Below the pieces are notes generated by a model. That model did not search any database. It saw nothing but the letters and a program-made list of their open reading frames with translations, and was not told the DNA's origin. A DNA stretch of 64,000 bases from Catenulispora sp. EB89 (GTDB lineage: Bacteria; Actinomycetota; Actinomycetes; Streptomycetales; Catenulisporaceae): the NCBI RefSeq assembly GCF_041261445.1, contig NZ_JBGCCU010000016.1, positions 206,786 to 270,785 on the forward strand. The letters are read 5' to 3'. Positions 52,725 to 62,018 of the stretch are shown one piece after another. Within the stretch, counting starts at the first letter, position 1. Each line of letters begins with the position of its first letter. The position numbers were made by a program, and so were the translations under genes.

Positions 52725-53408
52725 CTAGCGGGTGTACGGATTGCGGGAGAACGGCTGCAACGCGAGCGTGTAGAACCGGTCGCGGTAGGGGGCCTCGTCG
52801 GTGCCGCCGAACTCGGCGTACATCCACAGCACCGGCAGTTTGCGGGCGTCCCATGCGACGTGGTCGGCACGGCCGTCGGCGTGCAGGACGTCGTACCAGC
52901 CGTGCGTGAAGCCGGACAGCACGGCGACCCGGCCGGCCGCACCCCGGCCGGGGATGACGGAGGCGTCGACCGTCGTGCCGTCGGCCGCGATGACGTGCGG
53001 CCATGTGGAATCGGTGCTCGCAAGGTGCGGACGCCGGTAGTGGTCCAGCACCGGCACGGCCCTGACACCCTCGGGCAGCACCAGACGGGTTCCGGGCGCG
53101 AGCAGCGGGGCGTGGTAGCGCCGCTCCCTGCCGGAAACCAGGCCATCGGTGGCGGCGGGACCGGCGGCAGGGCCGATGGCAGGATCGATGGCGGGATCGA
53201 TGGCGGGATCGGCAGCGGCGGTCAAGCCGCCACCCGGCCCCGCCGAAACGGCGGCCTCAGCGGAGCCGCCCTTCCCGACGCCGTACACGACGGGAAGGGC
53301 GGCGATCCCACCGAGAACGCCTCTCCGGCCGATCAGTCCGGCGCCTTTCGCGCGCACCGGCTGCGGGCGTTCTCGGGGGTCTTTCGCGTGGGGGGAAATC
53401 AGCGACAT
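52725..53408 (-). CDS. Exported protein with twin-arginine-like signal, DUF4331 partner
   Basis: 227 aa. The N-terminus reads LIGRRGVLGGIAALPVVYG after a basic stretch: a Tat-like signal ending at about residue 52 (GSAEAA). A low-complexity DPAIDPAIDPAIGPAAGP follows. The mature part has a TRLVLPEGVRAVPVLDHYRRPH region and Trp/Tyr-rich C-terminus. No family is recognised. Being just upstream of the DUF4331 gene on the same strand suggests a joint role outside the cell. Confidence 0.75.
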   Translation of the reverse strand: MSLISPHAKDPRERPQPVRAKGAGLIGRRGVLGGIAALPVVYGVGKGGSAEAAVSAGPGGGLTAAADPAIDPAIDPAIGPAAGPAATDGLVSGRERRYHAPLLAPGTRLVLPEGVRAVPVLDHYRRPHLASTDSTWPHVIAADGTTVDASVIPGRGAAGRVAVLSGFTHGWYDVLHADGRADHVAWDARKLPVLWMYAEFGGTDEAPYRDRFYTLALQPFSRNPYTR

Positions 53409-53523
53409 GGGCCAAATCTAAGATCCGTCCCGCGTTCGCATCAGCGGCAAATGCGACATCTTCGATGGGCATTCCGACTCGGCGCGGGTGCCGGATCGGC
53501 GGTGCCCGCGGGCTGGACCCCCC

Positions 53524-55233
53524 TCACGCCGTAATGGTCACCGAATTGGCGTTCGACACGTTGGTGATGTGCGCGGCAGCCAGCGTCGTGGCCGGGCTGG
53601 AGCTGCCGGACGGGACGATGTTCTGCAGCGTCACGTTGCTGATGGTGCCGCCGGGCAGGCCGGTGATGCGGCTGGCGGTCTTGTCGGCCGCGCGCAGCTT
53701 CACGTTGGTGACGTTCACGTTCTGCGTGGGGCCGACGCCCGAGGACTCCGTCATGAAGGCGAGCCAGCACTGGTTGCCGGCGTTGTTGAAGTCCAGGCGC
53801 TCGACGTCGATGTCGCTGAAGGTGATGCCGCTGGCCGACACGGTCCCGTACTTGTGGTCGATGCCGACGGCGACCGCCGCGTCGTAGACGACGACCTGCT
53901 CGAAGGTGATGTTGGACTGCGGCTGGTCGACGCCCTGGCCGACCTTCACCGCGTAGCAGTACGTCCAGCACACCAGGTCGGTGAAGGTCACGCTGTCGAG
54001 CGGCTGCGGCTGGCCCGGCACCAGGCTCGTGATGTCGGTGTCCGAGGCCCAGGTCTTGGTGCTGAAGTTGTCGTCGAGGCCGATCCCGATCGCGTGCGTG
54101 ACGCTGACGCCGCTGGACTCGTTCACGTCGACGCCGTCGTTCTCGCCCATGTCGAACCGGTTGAAGAGCTTGATGTTGGTGAACGTCACGTTCGAGGACC
54201 GGACCGGGATGACGCTCCAGCTGCTGGACTCCCGGAACGTGACGCCGTCGCAGGAGAAGCCGTCCACCCACACCGGCGCGAGCAGGTTCACCCCGAGGTT
54301 GCTGGGGCCCAACGACGCCATCCCGTTTCCGTCGATGATGCCGCGGCCGTAGAGGCTGATGTTGGAGGAGTAGAAGTCGGTGCTCACCAGCCAGGTCAGG
54401 TCCCGGTTCTGCGAGCTCTTGTGCCCGTTCACGGTGTAGTAGGCGGCGTCGCCGGTGTACCGCAGCACCGCACCGGGTTCCAGGTACAGCGCCGTGTTGC
54501 TCAGCAGCACCACGTTGCCGACGTTGTAGACGCCTTGCGGCACGTAGACAGTGCCCTGACCCCCGGTGCCGGAGCCCCAGGACGAGGCGTCGGCGATGGC
54601 GCTGCTGAACGCCTGCGTCGAGTAGCCGCCGGTCCCGGGCTGCGCGTTGTACGGCGAGGCCGTGACGTTGAAGATCCCGTCGCCGCCGCTCGGCGGCTGG
54701 TTCGTCTCCTGCGGGTCGAAGGCCAGGACCAGCTGGGGCCGGCCGTCCACCTTGACGATGTAGTAGCCGTCGCCGGGGAGGGTGAAGTTCAGGGTGGAGC
54801 CGCTCACGCTCGCGGAGATGCCGAGCTTCTGGGGGCTGATGCTCCACGACCCGATGTTCGTGTTGTTGATCTTCGTGACGGCGACCTGCGCGCTGCCCGG
54901 GCCCATCGCCAGCTGCGCGATGTCGTAGCCGGTAAACTTCTGGACCGGGACCGGGGTGCCGTTGACGGTGATCCGGTAGTCGGTGGACGCGGGGTAGATC
55001 GACGGCACCGGATACACCTGCAGGGCGGCTGCGGCCAGGGGCACGGCAGCACCCTGCGGCAAGGCGCTGTCGCGGGGCGCGGCGTTCGCGGCCGTCGACG
55101 AGCCCGGACCGAAGCCGTACAACACACCGCCGGCACCGATCACTCCGGCGGCACCCAGGAAGGCGCGCCGGCTCACGTCGGGCTTGGGGGATTCAGCACG
55201 CGGTTCTGGACGCGGCTCTTTGCGCGGTTCCAT
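53524..55233 (-). CDS. Tat-exported beta-helix glycoside hydrolase (GH28/GH49-like)
   Basis: 569 aa from ATG 55233; a TTG at 55257 is possible. The Tat signal is SRRAFLGAAGVIGAGG (about 20-36). An N-terminal beta-domain with TDYRITVNGTPVPVQKF is followed by a right-handed beta-helix: coils such as SNVTFTNIKLFNRFDMGENDGVDVNESSGV in outline, with the acidic pairs NDGVD and GLDDNFSTKTW placed like GH28/GH49 catalytic aspartates. Likely a secreted dextranase, isopullulanase or polygalacturonase type enzyme; the exact substrate is open. Divergent from the GH64 gene. Confidence 0.82.
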   Translation of the reverse strand: MEPRKEPRPEPRAESPKPDVSRRAFLGAAGVIGAGGVLYGFGPGSSTAANAAPRDSALPQGAAVPLAAAALQVYPVPSIYPASTDYRITVNGTPVPVQKFTGYDIAQLAMGPGSAQVAVTKINNTNIGSWSISPQKLGISASVSGSTLNFTLPGDGYYIVKVDGRPQLVLAFDPQETNQPPSGGDGIFNVTASPYNAQPGTGGYSTQAFSSAIADASSWGSGTGGQGTVYVPQGVYNVGNVVLLSNTALYLEPGAVLRYTGDAAYYTVNGHKSSQNRDLTWLVSTDFYSSNISLYGRGIIDGNGMASLGPSNLGVNLLAPVWVDGFSCDGVTFRESSSWSVIPVRSSNVTFTNIKLFNRFDMGENDGVDVNESSGVSVTHAIGIGLDDNFSTKTWASDTDITSLVPGQPQPLDSVTFTDLVCWTYCYAVKVGQGVDQPQSNITFEQVVVYDAAVAVGIDHKYGTVSASGITFSDIDVERLDFNNAGNQCWLAFMTESSGVGPTQNVNVTNVKLRAADKTASRITGLPGGTISNVTLQNIVPSGSSSPATTLAAAHITNVSNANSVTITA

Positions 55234-55738
55234 GTGGGATTCCAATCCTTCGGGCAACTCCTGGCCACGCCGCTCCCACGAGGACTCACTGTGACGAGCA
55301 GCGAAGTCCGTGTCAAGACCTGCTGAACACGGATCAACGCGAGGGCAAAGGAATCAAACAGAGATCACCAGTGATCGAACACATCCGACCACCGAGTCTG
55401 CATCCCGATGAACTGCCCTGATGCCGTTTTCGTGTTGCGCCGGTGTGTCCGGCCACTGTGAAACGAGCACCCGCCGGTGTTTTCCTGACCACTGGATCAG
55501 TAATCAACCAACGGCTGACCGCTGCTTACCTGCGCACAGACCCCTTGACAGACCCACTGGTCTAGTCCAGCTTGATGAACTACGCCGCATTCGACGACCC
55601 GCCGGCCCACACCGCTCCCACCGCGGCGGACCCGCCCCACCTGCTCGGCAATCGCACAAGAAGCCACAGCGCCGATCCCGCGCGCCGACGGCACTCGGAC
55701 CACACGCCGACCACCCCCACGTGAGGAGCACTGGATCC
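55234..55738. promoter_or_regulatory. 505-base divergent promoter region
   Basis: No gene found between the beta-helix hydrolase and the GH64 glucanase. Local G+C is lower than in the genes. A TTGACA -35-like hexamer (55545-55550) is followed at once by the operator-like ACTGGTCTAGTCCAG (55556-55570). The GH64 ribosome site gaggagca is at 55723-55730, so the mRNA leader would be about 150 bases long. Confidence 0.6.
55545..55570 (+). promoter_or_regulatory. Promoter with GntR/DasR-type operator
   Basis: TTGACA at 55545-55550, then ACTGGTCTAGTCCAG at 55556-55570. The latter matches the DasR-responsive element ACTGGTCTAGACCACT known from Streptomyces in 13 of 16 positions, and also resembles the TGGTCTAGACCT-type elements of chitinase promoters. 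It would sit between the -35 and -10 boxes. Confidence 0.55.
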
Positions 55739-57370
55739 ATGATCTCCCGAAGAAACCTGTTCGCAGCCGCTGCCGCCACAGCCGTGCTGCCCTCGGTCGC
55801 CGGCCTCGCCGCGCGCGCCTCGGCGGCCACCGCCAGCACGCTGAACATCGACCTGCAGAACAACACGGGCTCCAACACGGTCTACGCCTACGTCACGGGC
55901 CTGGCGATCGACAACGGCAACGCCTGGTTCCTCCTGCAGTCCGACGGCCGGACCCCTTACTACCCGCCGTCCCCGTCCCAGACCCTGACCCCCCTCGGGG
56001 CGAACTGCGCCATCCCGCTCGGTGCCAGCGGCTCGACCACCCGGATCACCATCCCGCACCTGGCCGGCGGCCGCATCTGGTTCTCCATCGACAATCCCCT
56101 GACGTTCCTGGTGAACCCCGGCCCGGCGCTGGTGTTCCCGTCGGTGAGCAATCCGACCGACCCCAACATCAACCTGATGTGGGACTTCTGCGAGTTCACC
56201 TTCAACAGCACGAACCTGTGGGCGAACATCAGCATGGTCGACTTCGTGGCCATCCCGATCGGGCTGACGTCCACCGGCGCGGCCGGCACGCAGACCGCCC
56301 CGGGCCTGCCGGCCGGCGCGCTGGACACCGTCTGCAGCGCGCTGCAGTCCCAGAGCGCGGCCGACGGCCAGGGCTGGGACCAGCTCATCGTCACCTCGGG
56401 CGGGGCGAACCTGCGGGCGCTGAGCCCCAACAACGGGATCGCGCAGAACTCCTCGCTGTTCGCCGGCTACTTCGACGGGTACCTGGACCAGGTCTGGTCG
56501 AAGTACAGCTCCGAGACGCTGTCCATCGACACCCAGGCGCAGTGGGGCACCGTGACCGGAAACGTATCCGGCGGCGTCCTGAACTTCCCCGGCGTCGGCT
56601 CGTTCGGCCGGCCCTCCAGCGCCGACATCTTCAGCTGCAACTCAGGGCCCTTCAACACCAGCGGCGTCGAGATGGGCGCGCTGACCGCGCGGATCAGCGC
56701 CGCGATCAACCGCACCACACTGCTGATCGACTCCGACCAGCCGGCCGGGGAGAACCCCGCGAACTACTACCAGTACCCGCAGACCAACCACTACGCCCGG
56801 ATCGTCCACGCCACCAGCGTCGACGGCCGCGGCTACGCCTTCCCGTACGACGACGTGGCGCCGACCGGCGGCGTGGACCAGTCCGGCGCGGTCGTCGACC
56901 AGAACCCCACCCTGCTGACCGTGACGCTCAGCCCGGTGCACGGCGGCGGAGGCGGCGGCGGCGGCAACCCGGTCATCCAGGTGCAGGCCGAGAACGGGAC
57001 GCTGCACGGCCTGGGCACCGAAGCGATCTACCCGGGCTACACCGGCAGCGGATACGTCGCGGGCTGGAACCACGACGGCCAGTGGGTCGACCTCCACCCG
57101 AACGTCACCCAGGCGGGCCCGTACACCCTCACCCTGCGCTACTCCGCCGCGGCCGGCAACGCCTCGCGGTACATCTACGTGAACGGCTCGGGAGTCGTCA
57201 ACAACCTGACCCTGCCCGGCACCGGTTCCTGGTCCTCGTGGAACACGGTGACCGTCCCCAACGTCGCCCTGAACGCCGGGTCGAACACGATCTCCGTGAT
57301 CTACAACAGCTCGCTCGGCAGCTCGAACTACCTCAACCTCGACGAGATCACGGTCCAGTACGCCGGCTGA
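55739..57370 (+). CDS. Tat-exported GH64 beta-1,3-glucanase with CBM6
   Basis: 543 aa, ATG 55739. Tat signal MISRRNLFAAAAATAVLPSV. Catalytic domain (about 35-410): the acid/base pair is Glu152 in DFCEFTFN and Asp168 in MVDFVAIPIG, with the 16-residue spacing known for the laminaripentaose-producing enzyme. A poly-Gly linker follows (GGGGGGGG, about 415-422), then a CBM6-like domain beginning QVQAENGTLHG with SGSGYVAGW-type ligand loop and ending DEITVQY. It cuts beta-1,3-glucan, for example fungal cell walls. Confidence 0.93.
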   Translation: MISRRNLFAAAAATAVLPSVAGLAARASAATASTLNIDLQNNTGSNTVYAYVTGLAIDNGNAWFLLQSDGRTPYYPPSPSQTLTPLGANCAIPLGASGSTTRITIPHLAGGRIWFSIDNPLTFLVNPGPALVFPSVSNPTDPNINLMWDFCEFTFNSTNLWANISMVDFVAIPIGLTSTGAAGTQTAPGLPAGALDTVCSALQSQSAADGQGWDQLIVTSGGANLRALSPNNGIAQNSSLFAGYFDGYLDQVWSKYSSETLSIDTQAQWGTVTGNVSGGVLNFPGVGSFGRPSSADIFSCNSGPFNTSGVEMGALTARISAAINRTTLLIDSDQPAGENPANYYQYPQTNHYARIVHATSVDGRGYAFPYDDVAPTGGVDQSGAVVDQNPTLLTVTLSPVHGGGGGGGGNPVIQVQAENGTLHGLGTEAIYPGYTGSGYVAGWNHDGQWVDLHPNVTQAGPYTLTLRYSAAAGNASRYIYVNGSGVVNNLTLPGTGSWSSWNTVTVPNVALNAGSNTISVIYNSSLGSSNYLNLDEITVQYAG

Positions 57371-57402
57371 ACATCGATCCCCATCCACCCTCGGGAGCCC
57401 CA

Positions 57403-59619
57403 GTGAGAACATCCTCGCCCGCACAACCCCACCGACTCCGTTTCTTAGCCGCGTTCGTGGCTCTGGCCCTGGCGTTCTTCGTCGTGGACGGCCGCCAGAC
57501 CCGGGCGCACGCGCAGGCCAACGGAGCCGCGACCACCCCGCTGATGGGCTGGAGCAGCTGGTCGTTCCTGCGCAACCACCCCACCGAGGCCGCCATGAAG
57601 GCGCAGGCGCTGGCGATGTCGACCAGCGGCCTGGTCGACGCCGGGTACCAGTACGTCAACCTGGACGACTTCTACTACCTCGACCCGCAGACCACCGTGG
57701 ACGCCTACGGACGCTGGGTCGTCGACGGCAGCAAGTTCCCGGACGGGATGGCGAATCTGGGTTCGTACATCCACTCGCTCGGGGAGAAGTTCGGGATGTA
57801 CCTGACGCCGGGCATACCGGTGGCCGCGTACAACCAGAACACGCCGATCGCCGGGACGTCGTTCCACGCGCGGGACATCGTCTCCAACACCAGTAGCTAC
57901 GAGACGAACTACAACTTCGGCAGTGGTCGGATGTACTACATCGACTACGGCAAGAACCCGGCGGCTGCGCAGGCGTTCTTGAACTCCTGGGCCGACCAGC
58001 TCGCGGGTTACGGCATCGACTATCTGAAGATCGACGGTGTCAGCCCGAATGACGGGGACTCGCAGGGCGTCGCCGACGTCCAGCACTGGTCGACCGCGCT
58101 CAATCAGACCGGTCGGACCATCCACCTGGAGCTGTCCAACAAGCTCACGATCGCGGACGCCGCGTCCTGGCAGCAGTACTCGAACGGCTGGCGCATCGAG
58201 GACGACGTCGAGTGCTACTGCGGCGCCAACGGTTCGCCCTATCCGCTGACCGACTGGAACAACGTGGCCCTCCGCTTTTCCGACGTCGTGCCGTGGATCG
58301 GCGTCGGCGGGACCGGTGGGTGGAACGATCTGGACTCGATCGAGGTCGGGAACGGGTCGAACGACGGTCTGACCCTTGATGAGCGCAAGACGCAGCTGAC
58401 GTTGTGGGCGATCGAGAACTCGAACCTGACGCTGGGTGTGGACCTGACCAACCTGGATTCCACCGACGTCGGTCTGCTGACCAACAGCGAAGTGCTCGCG
58501 GTCGACCAGGCCGGGCATCCGGCGCGGGCTGTTGATCGCACGACGCAGCAGCAGGCCTGGTACGCGGCCAACGGCGACGGCAGCTACACGGTCGCGCTGT
58601 TCAACCTGGCTGGCTCGACCGCCACCGCGTCCGTGAACTGGAAGGACATCGGGTTCACCGGCTCCGCGGCCACGGTGCACGATGACTGGTCGCACTCCGA
58701 CCTCGGCAGCTTCGCCACCGGGTACAGCGTTTCGTTGCCGGCTCATGGCGCGACGCTGCTGAAGGTGGTGCCGACCGGGTCGGTCGGCTACACGGCGATG
58801 TCGTACAACATCGTCAACGCCAACAGCGGTCTGAACCTGGCGACGTCGGGTTCGTCGATCGTGCAGCAGAGTGCTGACAACGCGCTGGACCAGGAATGGC
58901 AACTGGTGCCGGTCGGCGACGGCAGCTACAAGGTCCTCAACCGCACCAGCCAGCAGCAGCTCGCTGTTCCTTCTGACAGTCAGGGCTCGCAGCTGGTCCA
59001 GGCCGGCGACGACAACGCCACCGACACGCAATGGCGCTTCGTGCCGACCGGCAGCGGCTCCTACACGCTGAGCTCCCCCTCCGACGGCCTGCTCGCCGAC
59101 GTCTCCGGCGGCTCGAAGAGCTCCGGCGCGCCGGTGATCCAGTGGCCCGCCAACGGCGGCACCAACCAGAAGTGGACCCTGGTCCCGGTACCGGACCCGA
59201 ACGTCGCCTACCGCGTCGAGAACCTGGCGACCGGCGGCCGGCTCGACGTGGACAACGACTCCACCGCCGACGGCGCGCACCTGCTTCAGTACTCCGACAA
59301 CGGCCAGGCCGACCAGAAGTGGACGTTCGTGCGGCAGAGCAGCGGCGCGTACACGATCGTCAACGCCAACAGCGGCAAGCTGGTCAACATCCCCGGACCG
59401 ACCACCACCGCCGGCACCCAGCTCATCCAGTTCAGCGACGACGGCGGCAGCAACGGCCGCTGGACGCTGGTGGACGACGGCCCAGGCGCCATCGGGCTGA
59501 AGAGCGTGTACGACGGCCAGATGATCGACCTCACCAACAGCAGCACCGCGCCCGGCGCCGCCGTGATCCAGTTCCCCGCCGACGGCGGCGTCAACCAGGA
59601 GTGGTCGCTCGCGCCCTGA
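57403..59619 (+). CDS. Secreted GH27 alpha-galactosidase-like enzyme with two ricin-type CBM13 trefoils
   Basis: 738 aa from GTG 57403 (site gggagc). Signal peptide to about residue 38 (AHAQA). GH27 domain: PLMGWSSWSFLRNHPTE, YVNLDDFYYLD, nucleophile in YLKIDGVSPND (Asp in KIDGV), and GGWNDLDSIEVG for the acid/base. A beta-sandwich follows. The C-terminal about 270 residues hold six QxW-type units (QEW, TQW, QKW, QKW, GRW, QEW), making two beta-trefoils. Substrate could be alpha-galactosides or beta-L-arabinopyranosides. It follows the GH64 gene by 32 bases. Confidence 0.92.
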   Translation: MRTSSPAQPHRLRFLAAFVALALAFFVVDGRQTRAHAQANGAATTPLMGWSSWSFLRNHPTEAAMKAQALAMSTSGLVDAGYQYVNLDDFYYLDPQTTVDAYGRWVVDGSKFPDGMANLGSYIHSLGEKFGMYLTPGIPVAAYNQNTPIAGTSFHARDIVSNTSSYETNYNFGSGRMYYIDYGKNPAAAQAFLNSWADQLAGYGIDYLKIDGVSPNDGDSQGVADVQHWSTALNQTGRTIHLELSNKLTIADAASWQQYSNGWRIEDDVECYCGANGSPYPLTDWNNVALRFSDVVPWIGVGGTGGWNDLDSIEVGNGSNDGLTLDERKTQLTLWAIENSNLTLGVDLTNLDSTDVGLLTNSEVLAVDQAGHPARAVDRTTQQQAWYAANGDGSYTVALFNLAGSTATASVNWKDIGFTGSAATVHDDWSHSDLGSFATGYSVSLPAHGATLLKVVPTGSVGYTAMSYNIVNANSGLNLATSGSSIVQQSADNALDQEWQLVPVGDGSYKVLNRTSQQQLAVPSDSQGSQLVQAGDDNATDTQWRFVPTGSGSYTLSSPSDGLLADVSGGSKSSGAPVIQWPANGGTNQKWTLVPVPDPNVAYRVENLATGGRLDVDNDSTADGAHLLQYSDNGQADQKWTFVRQSSGAYTIVNANSGKLVNIPGPTTTAGTQLIQFSDDGGSNGRWTLVDDGPGAIGLKSVYDGQMIDLTNSSTAPGAAVIQFPADGGVNQEWSLAP

Positions 59620-59630
59620 GCCGACCACCC

Positions 59631-59673
59631 AGCGGGGCGGCGGGTCGCAGCACCCTGCGGACGCCGCCCCGCT
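59631..59673 (+). terminator. Rho-independent-type hairpin after GH27 gene
   Basis: AGCGGGGCGGCG (59631-59642) pairs perfectly with CGCCGCCCCGCT (59662-59673). An inner GCAG/CTGC pair extends the stem. It starts 12 bases after the GH27 stop, so the GH64-GH27 operon likely ends here. No T tract, as usual for high-G+C actinomycetes. Confidence 0.82.
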
Positions 59674-59733
59674 GTCGCGCCACCCGCATGTCGCGAATGC
59701 GATCCGACGTATCTCTCATCCGGAGAATCAGTC

Positions 59734-61989
59734 ATGGGAAGCAAAGGCCACCCTTTCCTCGTCCCCACTGCTGCCTTCGCCTCGTTGGTCCTGGGTTTGC
59801 TGTCCGGCGCCGCGCCGGCCTCGGCCGCCTGGGGATCGGCGACTGGCGCGCCGACTACAGCGCCGAACACGGCGGTCACCGCGTCGCCGATCTCCCCGAC
59901 GACCGCCCGGGCCGTCACTTTGATCACCGGAGACCGCGTCTCCCTCACCACCTCAGGCGGCCGAACCTCCGCTCAGCTGACTTCCGCCGCCGGTACGGGT
60001 CCGGCTGAGACGTATACGGCGCGGGGCGGCGACGAATACGTCGTCCCGGCGGTCGCGAAGCCGTACCTGGGCCGCCAGCTCGACCCCGCGCTGTTCGACA
60101 TCTCCGCGCTGCTGCGTGACAACCTCGCCGGCGGCGCGCACATACCCGTCGCGGTGACGTACACCGCCGGCACCACGCCGAGCGCCCTGCCCGGCGTCAC
60201 GCTGACCTCGGTCGGCGGCCAGTCGGCGAGCGGCTATGTGACCGCGGCCTCGACGGCGGAGTTCACCGCCGGTCTGCGCGCTGCGATCGGCGCGGACGTC
60301 AGAGCCGGACGACCGGTCGGCAGCGGCGCTCTGTTCGGCGGCGTCAGCGGCGTCAGCCTGGCCGCCGGCGCCGCGACCGGTCCGATCACGCCGCACTACG
60401 TGATGCATGAGGTGCAGATCGCCCTGACCGACACCGCGGGCAATCCGCTGACGGACCAGGACGTGCACTTCGAAGACCTCGACAACCTGCTGGCCGGGTA
60501 CGCCGACGTCCCGATCGACGACGGCGTCGGGAAGGTCACCCTTCCCGCCGGCCACTATCTGGCGACGTCGCAGATCTTCGACTTCGACAGCGCCGGGGAC
60601 GAGACGGCCATCCACTGGATCGACGAACTGGTCACCGTGCCCTCGGCCGGGACGGCGACCACCAGCGTCGCGCTCAGCGAGACGGCTGCCTCGTCGCTGA
60701 TCACGGTGAGCACGCCGCGTCCGTCGACCCAGCAGGCCCTGTCCGTCTCGAACTACTACATCGACACCGCCGGGCTCGTCGCGAGCACCAGCATCATCGG
60801 CATCAGCGACACGCCCGTCTACGTCAACCCGATGGCGACGCCGGCGGTCGGCTCGGTGCGGTATCAGATCGAGTGGAGCGGGATCGGTCCGACGACCGGT
60901 TCGGCCTACCGCTATGACGTCGCGTTCGGCTCCGGCTATGTGCCCGCCGACGAGTCGTACGTCGTGCAGCCCCGGCAACTGGCGAAGGTGACCCAGACCT
61001 TCTATGCGGACCCGGCCGGCGGAACGGACGGCAGGTTCTTCAACGCCGCGTACGACGCAGCGACGAGCGCCTTGCAAGCCGCCGGAGGGCTGGTGGTCAG
61101 CGCGGGCGTCGTGCAGGCGATGCCGAGCACGGTGACCGAGTACCTCGGAACCGCCGACTCCGGCGAGTGGGACCAGTCGGTCGTGACGCCGGACCAGACA
61201 CAGTTCTTCGCCGACAACCGCACCTTCACCGCCGGCCGGACCGCCGCGATCGAGTGGGCGCACGGGCCGCTCGGGTCGACGATGGGGCAGCACACCGGCG
61301 TGCAGCGGTGCTACGCGTGCACGGCCGGTGCCGCGTTGACGATGGCCTTCTATCCGGTCGGCGACAGCGAGCCCGACCACAGCGGACTGCCCGGAGGCGG
61401 AAACGACGCCTTCGCCTTCTACCAGAACGGCACACTCGTCTACAGCGGAAGCGCGCCGGGCGTCGAACTGGACGGCATCGCCACCGCACCGGCCACGTAT
61501 CGCGCCGTCGACACGAGCGACTTGAGCGATGTGCCCGGCATGAGTCAGTCCACGAATGTGGTCACCGATCTGACAGTGGGCTCGGCGACCAGCGTCCCGC
61601 TGCCCGGCGAGGACACCTGCTACGGCCAGTCCGTCGCCACGCCGTGCCTGCTGCTGCCGGCGCTGACGCTCAACTATCAGCTTGAAACCGACCGCTCCAA
61701 TACGAGTGCCGATTCCCTCCAGGTGCTGGAGCTGGGGGTGGGCCACGTCGCCTTCGACTGCGCCGGATCCCACGCCGCGATCACCTCCGCCACGGTCACG
61801 GTGTCCTTCGACGGCGGCAAGAGCTGGGAGCCGACCTCGTCGGCGGGGTCGGACGGCCACTACATCGTGGCCTGGGACAACCCCGCCTCGGCCAAGGGCG
61901 CTGACCCCGAGCTCAGGGTCAGCGCCACCGACGCCATCGGCGGCAGCATCACCCAGACCATCGCCAACGCCTACACCGTCGCCAAGTGA
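59734..61989 (+). CDS. Secreted subtilase-like protein without catalytic domain
   Basis: 751 aa with a signal peptide (cut after about residue 32, ASAA). The N-terminal part (VTLITGDRVSLTTSGG, then YVVPAVAKPYL, LDPALFDISALL) matches the start of large actinobacterial S8 serine proteases: their propeptide region. The C-terminal part (VQIALTDTAGNPLTDQDVHF, VTLPAGHYLATSQIFD, a VSFDGGKSWEP fibronectin-like strand) matches their post-catalytic modules. The roughly 300-residue catalytic domain with Asp, His and Ser motifs is absent between residues about 190 and 225. It is coupled (GTGA overlap or close spacing) to the S53 peptidase gene. Confidence 0.78.
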   Translation: MGSKGHPFLVPTAAFASLVLGLLSGAAPASAAWGSATGAPTTAPNTAVTASPISPTTARAVTLITGDRVSLTTSGGRTSAQLTSAAGTGPAETYTARGGDEYVVPAVAKPYLGRQLDPALFDISALLRDNLAGGAHIPVAVTYTAGTTPSALPGVTLTSVGGQSASGYVTAASTAEFTAGLRAAIGADVRAGRPVGSGALFGGVSGVSLAAGAATGPITPHYVMHEVQIALTDTAGNPLTDQDVHFEDLDNLLAGYADVPIDDGVGKVTLPAGHYLATSQIFDFDSAGDETAIHWIDELVTVPSAGTATTSVALSETAASSLITVSTPRPSTQQALSVSNYYIDTAGLVASTSIIGISDTPVYVNPMATPAVGSVRYQIEWSGIGPTTGSAYRYDVAFGSGYVPADESYVVQPRQLAKVTQTFYADPAGGTDGRFFNAAYDAATSALQAAGGLVVSAGVVQAMPSTVTEYLGTADSGEWDQSVVTPDQTQFFADNRTFTAGRTAAIEWAHGPLGSTMGQHTGVQRCYACTAGAALTMAFYPVGDSEPDHSGLPGGGNDAFAFYQNGTLVYSGSAPGVELDGIATAPATYRAVDTSDLSDVPGMSQSTNVVTDLTVGSATSVPLPGEDTCYGQSVATPCLLLPALTLNYQLETDRSNTSADSLQVLELGVGHVAFDCAGSHAAITSATVTVSFDGGKSWEPTSSAGSDGHYIVAWDNPASAKGADPELRVSATDAIGGSITQTIANAYTVAK

Positions 61990-62018
61990 GAGGGCTGATC
62001 GTGAAGGGGAACTTTCGG

